Below, in pieces: positions 25,531 to 32,696 of a stretch of DNA of 64,000 bases. Origin of the DNA: Niabella agricola. GTDB lineage: Bacteria > Bacteroidota > Bacteroidia > Chitinophagales > Chitinophagaceae. A program made the position numbers and the translations under genes. Position 1 is the stretch's first letter; every line of letters begins with the position of its first letter. The stretch is taken from positions 186,001 through 250,000 of the forward strand of contig NZ_JAJHIZ010000003.1 in assembly GCF_021538615.1 (NCBI RefSeq). Direction: 5' to 3'. The notes beneath the pieces were generated by a model. The model was not told the DNA's origin, searched no databases, and worked only from the letters and a program-made list of their open reading frames with translations.

Positions 25531-26568
25531 TTATTTTTTTTCCTTTTCGGCAGGCGGCGCTACCGGCGGCAATTGAGGCGCAGGCATGCTATCACTTACT
25601 GCCGCAATTTCAACCTCAAAAGACAAGGGCTCATATTCTTTAAACGGCGCACCCGGAGGAGGCGTTTTGCCATAAGCCAGGTAACCAGGAATATAAACTG
25701 TTCCCTTCCCTCCTTGCCTGAATTGCTTTAATCCATCTTCCAGTCCCCGGATAATACCCCCGATTCCCACCTTGGTGGTGAAAGAGCTGGGCCCTTCAAA
25801 GGTACTATCATTCAGCATCTTTTTCCCTGTATATTTTACGGTCACGTATTTAGCGTCCGCAACCTGCGCTCCTGTTCCCGGACTGTCCAGTTTTATAAAT
25901 GCGCCCAATGGGGTTTTACTGGCATTAATGCCTTTTTGCTTAAGAATGCCCTCAACAAATGCAGTTTGCTTTGCTTTCTCTCCCGATTGTTCCAGTGCTG
26001 CATCTTCTGCTTTTTGAGCGGCCTCCTTTTCGTCCTTCATCTTCATCATCATGGCCTCCTGCTCTTTTTGCTGGCGCGGTGCATCTTTGATCATTTCCTT
26101 CTGGTAATCGGCCCGGGCAATGCTATCGGATTTAAAGATCTCCAAAACCTTGTAGGTATATGTTAGTTTATCCCCCTTCTTTAAATAAGGCGGCAGCTGT
26201 GCTTCAGGTAACATCCCTTTTTGAATGGCTGAATCCACATAGATCAATACCACAAGGCTGTCACCTTTTTTTAGCCGGGGAAACAATTCTGATGGATCAT
26301 ATAGCGATTGCCCCGGGGGCAGCGCGCGAACCGCTGTGTAAAAAGGAAGCTTGCCATACGTATCTGCCAGTACGGTATCCTTATTCCCGCTGAGCCGTAC
26401 CTTCATGTTTAGCTTTAAAACATTTCCTACCGCGGCACTGTCTTTCCCTTCTCCGGGAATTATCATATACTTGAGACCGCTGGGTAAGGTTTTGAATTCT
26501 GTATTTTTGCAAGCAGTAAAGGCAATCGCCGTAAACAGGAACAGCCCAATAGTTCTGAATCGTTTCAT
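25531..26568 (-). CDS. FKBP-type peptidyl-prolyl isomerase lipoprotein, copy 1
   Basis: The 345-residue paralog begins MKRFRTIGLFLFTAIAFTAC (lipidated Cys20). It has the same two-part layout. Its linker is longer than in the other copies: a Met/Lys/Glu-rich region (about residues 155-195, EQEAMMMKMKDEKEAAQKAEDAAL) that should form a coiled coil. The C-terminal FKBP domain has TFEGPSSF, so the FD Asp is Glu as in copy 2. It lies 18 bases after the NrnA-type gene on the same strand and may be transcribed with it. Identity of the family is firm. Confidence 0.9.
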   Translation of the reverse strand: MKRFRTIGLFLFTAIAFTACKNTEFKTLPSGLKYMIIPGEGKDSAAVGNVLKLNMKVRLSGNKDTVLADTYGKLPFYTAVRALPPGQSLYDPSELFPRLKKGDSLVVLIYVDSAIQKGMLPEAQLPPYLKKGDKLTYTYKVLEIFKSDSIARADYQKEMIKDAPRQQKEQEAMMMKMKDEKEAAQKAEDAALEQSGEKAKQTAFVEGILKQKGINASKTPLGAFIKLDSPGTGAQVADAKYVTVKYTGKKMLNDSTFEGPSSFTTKVGIGGIIRGLEDGLKQFRQGGKGTVYIPGYLAYGKTPPPGAPFKEYEPLSFEVEIAAVSDSMPAPQLPPVAPPAEKEKK

Positions 26569-26586
26569 TATCGCTTTTTGTGTTAA

Positions 26587-27594
26587 TTATTGTAATAAAT
26601 GCTCGTTCTCTTTTAATGCCTGTTTAAACTTATTAATGGTTTCAGGCAGGCTGTCTTTTGATCCGCCGCCGGAGGCATTAAAGTGCCCGCCTCCGTTAAA
26701 GTAGGTACGGGCAAACGTGTTGCAATCAAAATCGTCCTTGCTGCGAAAACTCCATTTCCGCTCTTCTTCCCGGTCTATTACCAGTGCGGCCAGTTTGATC
26801 CCCTGTACCGACAACGGGAAATTTACCAGGCCTTCGGTGTCTCCGGTTTTTATTTCATACTTTATGATGTCATATTTGGGAATTGCGATAAGCGCCGTAT
26901 TGTATTCGTAAAAAAATTCGAGGCGGTGCGAAAACACATGCCCCATAAAACGCAGTCGGTTTTCCAGGAAATTATCGAACAGCAAACTATGAATTTCGGT
27001 ATGCCGGATCCCCTGTTCCATCAACCGGGCAGCCATTTCATGTACCGCAGGCGTAGTGGCATCAAACCGGAAAGAGCCGGTATCTGCGATCAGCCCGGCA
27101 TACAAACAGGCACTGATCTCTTTGTCCAGCATCGCTTCGTCTCCTGCCGCCAGGATCAGGTCAAAGATCATTTCACAGGTAGAACTTTTGGCCACATTAC
27201 TGATGCCAAAATCAAAAGACTGTACATCCGGTTCCCGGTGGTGATCGATCAGTACCTTTAAACACTGCGCCTTGTACAGATCCTGTTCAAAATTCTTGGT
27301 ACGATGAAAAATATTAAAATCCAGGCAAAATAACCAGGCCGCTTCAGCAAGGGCCGCCTGTGCCTTCTCGCGTTCCTTATCGTAGTTCAGTACCTGACCT
27401 GCACCTGGCATCCAGTTCAGCCAGGGTGCCCAGTTGGTGGGCGATACCACCGTAATTGTATGTCCCAGTTTTTTAAGATAATGCGCCCACCCCAGGGAAG
27501 CACCCATAGCATCCGCATCTGGCTTCTGGTGCATGGTTATCACCACTTTAGCCGGCTGTCTTAAAATCGGAAATATGTCTGTTATTGGTTTCAA
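26587..27594 (-). CDS. nrnA: DHH/DHHA1 phosphoesterase (NrnA-like)
   Basis: The 335-residue cytosolic enzyme has a DHH domain (HQKPDADAMGASLG, residues 22-35; LIDHHREPD near residue 116) and a C-terminal DHHA1 domain (GGGHFNASGG near residue 301). This is the layout of NrnA, which degrades oligoribonucleotides and hydrolyses 3'-phosphoadenosine 5'-phosphate; some relatives cut cyclic di-AMP. Which substrate matters here cannot be told. It is divergent from ndk and is followed by the FKBP cluster. Confidence 0.88.
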   Translation of the reverse strand: MKPITDIFPILRQPAKVVITMHQKPDADAMGASLGWAHYLKKLGHTITVVSPTNWAPWLNWMPGAGQVLNYDKEREKAQAALAEAAWLFCLDFNIFHRTKNFEQDLYKAQCLKVLIDHHREPDVQSFDFGISNVAKSSTCEMIFDLILAAGDEAMLDKEISACLYAGLIADTGSFRFDATTPAVHEMAARLMEQGIRHTEIHSLLFDNFLENRLRFMGHVFSHRLEFFYEYNTALIAIPKYDIIKYEIKTGDTEGLVNFPLSVQGIKLAALVIDREEERKWSFRSKDDFDCNTFARTYFNGGGHFNASGGGSKDSLPETINKFKQALKENEHLLQ

Positions 27595-27643
27595 TGAGGC
27601 GCAAAAATAGGTAAATCTATGATTTAGAGTGGAGGATTTTTCC

Positions 27644-27651
27644 TAAATTTG
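27644..27651 (+). promoter_or_regulatory. -7 box of ndk
   Basis: TAAATTTG is a full TAnnTTTG match, giving transcription start near 27658 and a leader of about 20 bases before ATG 27678. No strict TTTG -33 element is seen. Confidence 0.5.
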
Positions 27652-27677
27652 CCGGCCAAATTAAATTAAATCTTAAA

Positions 27678-28097
27678 ATGAGTAATCGTACTTTTACTAT
27701 GATCAAGCCGGATGCCATGAAAAACGGACATGCGGGCGTTATTATTGATCGTTTTATTAAAGAAGGCTATAAAATCGTTGCATTGAAAGTAACCCGGTTA
27801 TCAGCCGACAAAGCCGGTGAATTTTATGCCGTACATAAAGAGCGTCCTTTTTACGGGGAGCTGGTAGCGTTCATGAGCAGCGGACCTATTGTTGCCGCTA
27901 TTCTCGAAAAAGAAAATGCTGTTGCCGCCTTCCGGGAACTGATCGGCGCTACCGACCCTGCCAAGGCCGCAGAAGGCACCATCCGTAAATTATATGCTAC
28001 CTCCTTAGGCGAAAATGCTGTTCATGGCAGTGACAGCGATGAAAATGCCAAAATCGAAGGTGATTTCTTTTTCAGCGGACTGGAAAGGGTACTCTAA
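27678..28097 (+). CDS. ndk: Nucleoside diphosphate kinase
   Basis: Ndk moves phosphate from ATP to nucleoside diphosphates through a phosphohistidine. The catalytic His is in [12 protein letters not shown] (about residue 115), and the N-terminal [17 protein letters not shown] is characteristic. The 139-residue length is normal. It has its own -7 box upstream and a strong terminator downstream, so it is a single-gene transcript, divergent from the NrnA-type gene. Confidence 0.97.
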   Translation: MSNRTFTMIKPDAMKNGHAGVIIDRFIKEGYKIVALKVTRLSADKAGEFYAVHKERPFYGELVAFMSSGPIVAAILEKENAVAAFRELIGATDPAKAAEGTIRKLYATSLGENAVHGSDSDENAKIEGDFFFSGLERVL

Positions 28098-28122
28098 TTT
28101 CATAGAGGAATTAATCATAATG

Positions 28123-28155
28123 AAAAAGCCGGCTCTTGTAGGAGGCCGGCTTTTT
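28123..28155 (+). terminator. Bidirectional rho-independent terminator after ndk
   Basis: The arms aaaaagccggc (28123-28133) and gccggcttttt (28145-28155) form a hairpin with a T run on the plus strand and an A run before it. It can end both ndk and the small minus-strand gene at 28172. Confidence 0.85.
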
Positions 28156-28171
28156 GATGCTCTTTACATCC

Positions 28172-28357
28172 CTATCGCACTTCCGGTATGGAAATGACAT
28201 TTGAGGATAAAACCACATTCTGCGACAATCCTCTTTGATGAACGGGATGGTACGTTGCCATTTTTTCTTCTTCCTGCATACGGTGATTGGCAATGAATAA
28301 AAGAGAGGGCACTGACGTAAGAAAGATCAGTAATAGAATAGAAAATAAGCGTTTCAT
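28172..28357 (-). CDS. Small membrane or secreted peptide of unknown function
   Basis: The 61-residue protein starts ATG 28357 (MKRLFSILLLIFLTSVPSLLFIANHR), a basic start and one long hydrophobic segment. A hydrophilic tail of about 35 residues (MQEEEKMATYHPVHQRGLSQN) follows. It could be a one-helix membrane peptide or an exported peptide. The frame is open upstream to 28405, but that part has no membrane character. It is placed against the bidirectional ndk terminator, which would end its transcript properly. I know no family. Confidence 0.5.
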   Translation of the reverse strand: MKRLFSILLLIFLTSVPSLLFIANHRMQEEEKMATYHPVHQRGLSQNVVLSSNVISIPEVR

Positions 28358-28445
28358 AAAACCGGTTTTTAATATAGTTAACTTGGAATAAAAGGCTGGC
28401 GGCAAGGTAGCGAAAAAAACGCTGTGACTACCGCCTCTGCCATTA

Positions 28446-29474
28446 TTAATTTATTAAGTCCTTCAAACGTGCACGGGATTTATTGAATACATTCCGACCG
28501 AGATCGATCCCTTTCCGCATTTCTTTTTGCTGCTCTTCCGGCAGGTGTATAAACTCCTGGCAGTCTGTACTGCAGCAGCTGTCGTACTTTTTTTTACATT
28601 CCTCACATTGGATAAATAACAGGTGACAAGCGTCGTTCACACAATTTACATGCGTGTCGGAAGGTTTGCCACACTGGTGGCAACTGGCGATGATTTCGTC
28701 CGTTACCCGTTCACCCAACCGCTGGTCAAAAACAAAATTCTTGCCATGAAATTTGTTTACCAGCTTTTTTTCCTTGATCTGGTTTACATAATTGATGATT
28801 CCTCCTTCGAGGTGGTACACATTCTTAAACCCCCTATGCAACATGTAAGCGGAGGCTTTTTCGCATCGGATCCCTCCCGTACAGTACATAATAATATTTT
28901 TATCCATGTGTTCCTGCATCATATCCACTGCCATCGGCAACTGATCACGAAACGTATCGCTGGGGATCTCTATAGCATTTTCAAAATGTCCTACTTCAAA
29001 CTCATAGTGATTCCTCATGTCGATCACAATCGTTTCCGGATCATTTGTTAAATTGTTAAATGCACCGGCATCAACATATTTTCCTTTTTTGGACATATCG
29101 AAGCCGGGGTCGTCGATACCGTCTGCAACGATTTTCTCACGTACTTTTATATCCAGCACATAAAACGATTTTCCGTCATCATCCACCGCAATATTCAAAC
29201 GGAGTCCCTCCAATGCCGGCGTACCGCTTAAGACGGACCGGAGCTGTTCAAGGTTGTCAGAAGGCACACTTATTTGTGCATTAATTCCTTCAGCAGCAAT
29301 ATAGATGCGCCCCAATACGCCAATAGCCGAAAACGATTTATAGAGCGCATTACGATAAGCAACAGGGTCTTCTATTTTGAAATAGCAATAAAAAGAGATT
29401 GTGGTGCGCGGTGTGGTATCTGTTAATATGCGCTCCTTTAATTCCTTGCGTGATATGCGGTTATGCAATGCCAT
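28446..29474 (-). CDS. trhO: tRNA uridine(34) hydroxylase, rhodanese-like
   Basis: TrhO hydroxylates U34 of tRNA to 5-hydroxyuridine in an oxygen-dependent reaction. The 342-residue protein has an acylphosphatase-like N-terminal domain ([14 protein letters not shown], residues 28-41). A rhodanese domain with the catalytic Cys in [16 protein letters not shown] (about residue 198) follows. The C-terminus is Cys-rich ([35 protein letters not shown]) and probably binds metal. It is a single gene divergent from the BlaI locus. Confidence 0.92.
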   Translation of the reverse strand: MALHNRISRKELKERILTDTTPRTTISFYCYFKIEDPVAYRNALYKSFSAIGVLGRIYIAAEGINAQISVPSDNLEQLRSVLSGTPALEGLRLNIAVDDDGKSFYVLDIKVREKIVADGIDDPGFDMSKKGKYVDAGAFNNLTNDPETIVIDMRNHYEFEVGHFENAIEIPSDTFRDQLPMAVDMMQEHMDKNIIMYCTGGIRCEKASAYMLHRGFKNVYHLEGGIINYVNQIKEKKLVNKFHGKNFVFDQRLGERVTDEIIASCHQCGKPSDTHVNCVNDACHLLFIQCEECKKKYDSCCSTDCQEFIHLPEEQQKEMRKGIDLGRNVFNKSRARLKDLIN

Positions 29475-29661
29475 ATTGTGCTGAAATTTGAACCACGAAT
29501 GCCGTGATAATTAAAAACTTTTAATTGGGCAGTTGCAGGCTGCACCAAATTTCAGCGCAAAAGTACTGATTTCCTTTTAACCAGGCAAATCCAAATCGAC
29601 TGTGGCTCCGCCGTTTATACGCCGCATACCTGCTCAATTCAATAAAACTAAAAAAATAGTT

Positions 29662-29685
29662 GTAAAACTAAATATTTAGTTTTAC
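29662..29685. promoter_or_regulatory. Perfect palindrome, BlaI-family operator candidate
   Basis: The sequence is an exact palindrome with 12-base arms: GTAAAACTAAAT (29662-29673) mirrored by ATTTAGTTTTAC (29674-29685), ending 21 bases before the BlaI ATG at 29707. A partial extra half-site aaaactaaa is at 29645-29653. BlaI/MecI-type repressors usually bind such a site in front of their own operon. Repressor identity at this site is inferred from proximity. Confidence 0.7.
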
Positions 29686-29706
29686 CTTGCTCCAAAATAC
29701 GATTTT

Positions 29707-30078
29707 ATGAAACAACTTACAAAAGCGGAAGAGCAGATTATGCAGGCGCTATGGCAGCAAGGACCGATGTTTTTAAGAGAGATCCTCGAACTGCTGCCCC
29801 CTCCCAAACCCCACCAGAATACCGTGGCCACCATTTTGAAGATTCTGGTGGAAAAAGCATTTGTAACTGTAAATGTGTTTGGACGTCAGCACCAGTATGT
29901 ACCGGCTGTAAGCAAGGAGGCGTATTCAAAAAAAACAATGAAGCAGATGGTAAAAGGATATTTTGAGGGGTCTTTCAGCAACGTTGTTTCCTTTATGGTT
30001 AAGGAAAACAACCTAAGTATTGAAGAGCTTGAGCAATTACTGGAACAGATCAAACGTCAGCAAGCGTCGAAAAAGTGA
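29707..30078 (+). CDS. BlaI/MecI/CopY-family transcriptional repressor
   Basis: The 123-residue protein has a winged-helix DNA-binding domain (KQLTKAEEQIMQALWQQGPMFLREILELLP, HQNTVATILKILVEKAFVTVNVFGRQHQYVPAVSKEAY). It also has the C-terminal helical dimer region (VKGYFEGSFSNVVSFMVKENN). In this family the partner M56 metalloprotease sensor senses an envelope signal and causes repressor cleavage. The matching sensor genes lie downstream. The perfect palindrome before its start is the likely binding site. The inducing signal is unknown; beta-lactams need not be involved. Confidence 0.92.
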   Translation: MKQLTKAEEQIMQALWQQGPMFLREILELLPPPKPHQNTVATILKILVEKAFVTVNVFGRQHQYVPAVSKEAYSKKTMKQMVKGYFEGSFSNVVSFMVKENNLSIEELEQLLEQIKRQQASKK

Positions 30079-30122
30079 TCCTGTACACCGGAGCCGCTTA
30101 CGACTATTACCATTTCATTTAA

Positions 30123-30698
30123 GAAAAGGACGGTTTCATCAAAAACAATTTTACAGCTACCCATTCATTTTTCAACAACCAATTAAAACGAAGAATCGCC
30201 ATGTTTACAAAAATCAACAAGACCACCTGCCGCTCTCTGTGCAAGATAATAGTACGCCCCATCCCCGTGCTCGTATTTTGCCTGTTTGCCTTTACCTGTT
30301 GCGCTGTCCCAAAGACGATGAACAATATGCGGCCAGCATTTTTACCAACACCGGACACCATCCCTGAAAAAGCCACGGGGCAACCTGACATCTTTACAAA
30401 AGTAGACCAGGATGCGAAATATGCAGGCGATTGGATGCATTTTCTAACAACCAATCTACGGGGAGACACGCCCCTTAAGAATGGCGCAAAACCCGGCAAG
30501 TACCTGGTGATCGTTCAGTTTGTAGTAGACACAAAAGGTAATGTTAGTGATATAAAAGTATTAAAAGACCCCGGCTTTGGCATAGGCGAGGAAGCCGTAA
30601 GAGTCATCAGCATTTCAGGGAAATGGATACCGGCCATGCAAAACAAACGCCCGGTAAAAGCCTACCGGAAACAACCGATCACGTTTATGGTAAACTGA
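30123..30698 (+). pseudogene. 5'-deleted duplicate of the M56-TonB sensor; TonB domain still intact
   Basis: From ATG 30201 the frame encodes 165 residues: a hydrophobic segment (residues 18-36, ending CCAVP) and a C-terminal TonB-type domain that closely resembles the one in the next gene (TKVDQDAKYAGDWMHFLTTNLRGDTP and DPGFGIGEEAVRVI). In the same frame before ATG 30201, codons 30150-30200 read FTATHSFFNNQLKRRIA, which matches VHSFYNHQLKRRIA of the intact gene's metalloprotease part. A TAA at 30120-30122 blocks the frame further up. So the N-terminal metalloprotease domain has been deleted from a tandem copy. The remaining TonB protein could still be made, or be decaying. Confidence 0.65.
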
Positions 30699-30721
30699 TT
30701 GTAATTTAAAACGCCATTTTT

Positions 30722-32155
30722 ATGAAAACAATTGCCATTTATTTTCTGCAGCTCTTTTTATGTTCCGGCCTGCTTTATGCCTATTACCTACTCTTTCTCA
30801 AGAACAGAAAACTGCACCGGTTTAACCGTTTCTTTTTGCTCGGCAGCTTTTTGTTCAGCATTGCGGTACCGTTTATTAAAGTGCCGTTCTATGTTTCTTT
30901 AACAAAGGACAGCAACATCAGCATTCAAACACTGGTAAAATATAATGAGCTGTTGCTGCCTGAAGTAATGGTATCTTCCCGGTCCTCTTCCGGGGCGGAT
31001 GGCATCCAGTTCTGGTACCTGCTTTACATGGGCATTGCTTTTTTTCTCATGGTAAAGATTGCCGCCGGTGTTGTTGCGCTTATAAAAAAACGCGTGAGCA
31101 GCACCGTTCAGCACTGGCATTCCATTACGATTATTGAAACGCAGGATCCTTCCGCCCCCTATTCTTTTTTTAACTGGCTGTTCTGGGCACGCAGCGTGGA
31201 CGAGCATTCCGAAGGAGGTAAAAAAATATTGCAACACGAATATCATCACATTCGCCAGCGGCATAGTATTGATGTGTTATTTACAGAGATCATTACCGCT
31301 ATTGCATGGATCAATCCTTTTTTCTGGCTGATGAAAAACGAGCTGAAAACCGTGCATGAATTTTCTGCGGATGCATTTGCGGCCGGCAATACGAACGGGT
31401 TTGAATACGCCACCCTCCTGGTTACAGAAGCCATTCATATGAAACAAACACGGCTGGTACACTCCTTTTATAACCACCAGCTAAAAAGAAGAATTGCCAT
31501 GTTAACAAGCGCAAACCGCCACCGGTATGATGCATTACGGCAATGGATGGCAATGCTCCTGTTCCTGTTTGCGGCTGCTCTGTTTATGATTAGCTGCCAG
31601 TCGGCCAATATGCCTCCGAAGCAGGCTGCAACGCTGCAGGCGTCCCAGCCAACCGTTGCAACATCGGATAGTACACAGGTGCTCGCCCCTGCCGTTTCAG
31701 AGAGCACGGCAGTCGCCGCGGCAGACTCCATTAAAACAGAAGTAAAAAAATTCACCCCGCCCAAAATTGTAAAAGATGCGGAAGCGAAAGCAACCAAACG
31801 CTTTACTACTCCTGTTGTGGTAAAGGATAATGAACCAGAAGTGTATACTAAGGTCGAACAGGATGCACGGTATTCGGGCGACTGGTCGCGTTACCTGACC
31901 ACCAACCTCCGGGGCGAGGTACCTGTAGAAAACGGGGCCGTTCCGGGCAATTACCAAATCATCGTGCAATTCATAGTGGATGTTGAAGGCAATATCAGTG
32001 ATGCGAAAGTGATAAAGGATCCGGGTTTCGGAATGGGCGCCGAAGCCTTGCGTGTTATTAAGCAATCCGGCAAATGGACGCCGGCCACCATGAACGGTAA
32101 AAACGTAAAAGCATACCGCAAACAGCCGATCACATTCCAGGTTACTGAAGGATAG
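30722..32155 (+). CDS. BlaR1-like M56 metalloprotease fused to a C-terminal TonB domain
   Basis: The 477-residue membrane protein has N-terminal helices (about residues 5-27, 38-58, 98-122). The M56 zinc site is HEYHH (residues 172-176), with the downstream ELKTVHEFSADAFAAG motif (around 203-218) giving the third ligand. A further helix at about 278-296 is followed by a linker rich in Ala/Lys/Pro and a TonB C-terminal domain (about 380-477, TKVEQDARYSGDW to FQVTEG). The layout suits a sensor that cleaves the BlaI-type repressor. The role of the fused TonB domain is unknown. It lies in the same direction as BlaI and after the truncated copy. Confidence 0.88.
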   Translation: MKTIAIYFLQLFLCSGLLYAYYLLFLKNRKLHRFNRFFLLGSFLFSIAVPFIKVPFYVSLTKDSNISIQTLVKYNELLLPEVMVSSRSSSGADGIQFWYLLYMGIAFFLMVKIAAGVVALIKKRVSSTVQHWHSITIIETQDPSAPYSFFNWLFWARSVDEHSEGGKKILQHEYHHIRQRHSIDVLFTEIITAIAWINPFFWLMKNELKTVHEFSADAFAAGNTNGFEYATLLVTEAIHMKQTRLVHSFYNHQLKRRIAMLTSANRHRYDALRQWMAMLLFLFAAALFMISCQSANMPPKQAATLQASQPTVATSDSTQVLAPAVSESTAVAAADSIKTEVKKFTPPKIVKDAEAKATKRFTTPVVVKDNEPEVYTKVEQDARYSGDWSRYLTTNLRGEVPVENGAVPGNYQIIVQFIVDVEGNISDAKVIKDPGFGMGAEALRVIKQSGKWTPATMNGKNVKAYRKQPITFQVTEG

Positions 32156-32220
32156 TGGAGAACTGTTCAATAAGGATATTCCCGGTCATCAAAACATCCG
32201 GGGTATTCATTGCATGTGAT

Positions 32221-32251
32221 GAGGATGTCTTAGCCATAGGCATCCTCTTTT
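32221..32251 (+). terminator. Rho-independent terminator of the M56-TonB operon
   Basis: Arms gaggatgtct (32221-32230) and aggcatcctc (32238-32247) pair, with one G-U, and are followed by tttt. It stands 65 bases after the stop codon of the sensor gene. Confidence 0.65.
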
Positions 32252-32298
32252 GTTGGCGGGCATCACATTTTTGGGAACAGGCATTGACATGCTACGGG

Positions 32299-32655
32299 TC
32301 ATTTTTTTATACGCGGGTGAAGGTAAGATGCGCTAAGAGCCCCCAGCCCCGCCACCACCCCGCCAATAACGCCGGTAATCACTGCCAGCAGCAGGGGACT
32401 TTTTCCAATACCCAGCAATAAACCAATGCGGCCGGCGAGGATGCCGTCGTTGGCTGCATTTATGCGCCAGGCCAGGAACAACCAAAGAAGGAATACGCCG
32501 ATAAAACCCGACCAAAAAGAAAGTGCCGGCTTTTGCTGCAATAATACGGCTACCACAAAACCAGCCACCGCTATCCCCCACCAGGGAAGATAAATACCGG
32601 AGATATACGATAATACACTGATGGAAACAATGCTGACAAAAAATTTCATGTTCAT
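32299..32655 (-). CDS. Small integral membrane protein of unknown function
   Basis: The 118-residue protein is nearly all hydrophobic, with about four helices (around residues 4-22, 26-41, 47-64 and 84-108) and Gly-rich turns. The last helix contains GVIGGVVAGLGALS and is followed by a short basic tail. I recognise no named domain. It is convergent with the M56-TonB operon and lies 41 bases after the penicillin acylase gene on the same strand. Its start, MNMKFFVSIVSI at 32655, fits the hydrophobic onset. Confidence 0.7.
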   Translation of the reverse strand: MNMKFFVSIVSISVLSYISGIYLPWWGIAVAGFVVAVLLQQKPALSFWSGFIGVFLLWLFLAWRINAANDGILAGRIGLLLGIGKSPLLLAVITGVIGGVVAGLGALSASYLHPRIKK

Positions 32656-32696
32656 TTCTATTAAAACGGTGGCCGGCGATCATCCGGCGCCAATGA

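Noticed and set aside
30020..30367. Plus-strand frame crossing the BlaI stop
   Set aside because: It lies in a different frame across the BlaI end and the deleted sensor copy. Homology to the M56-TonB sensor is in the frame of ATG 30201, not in this one.
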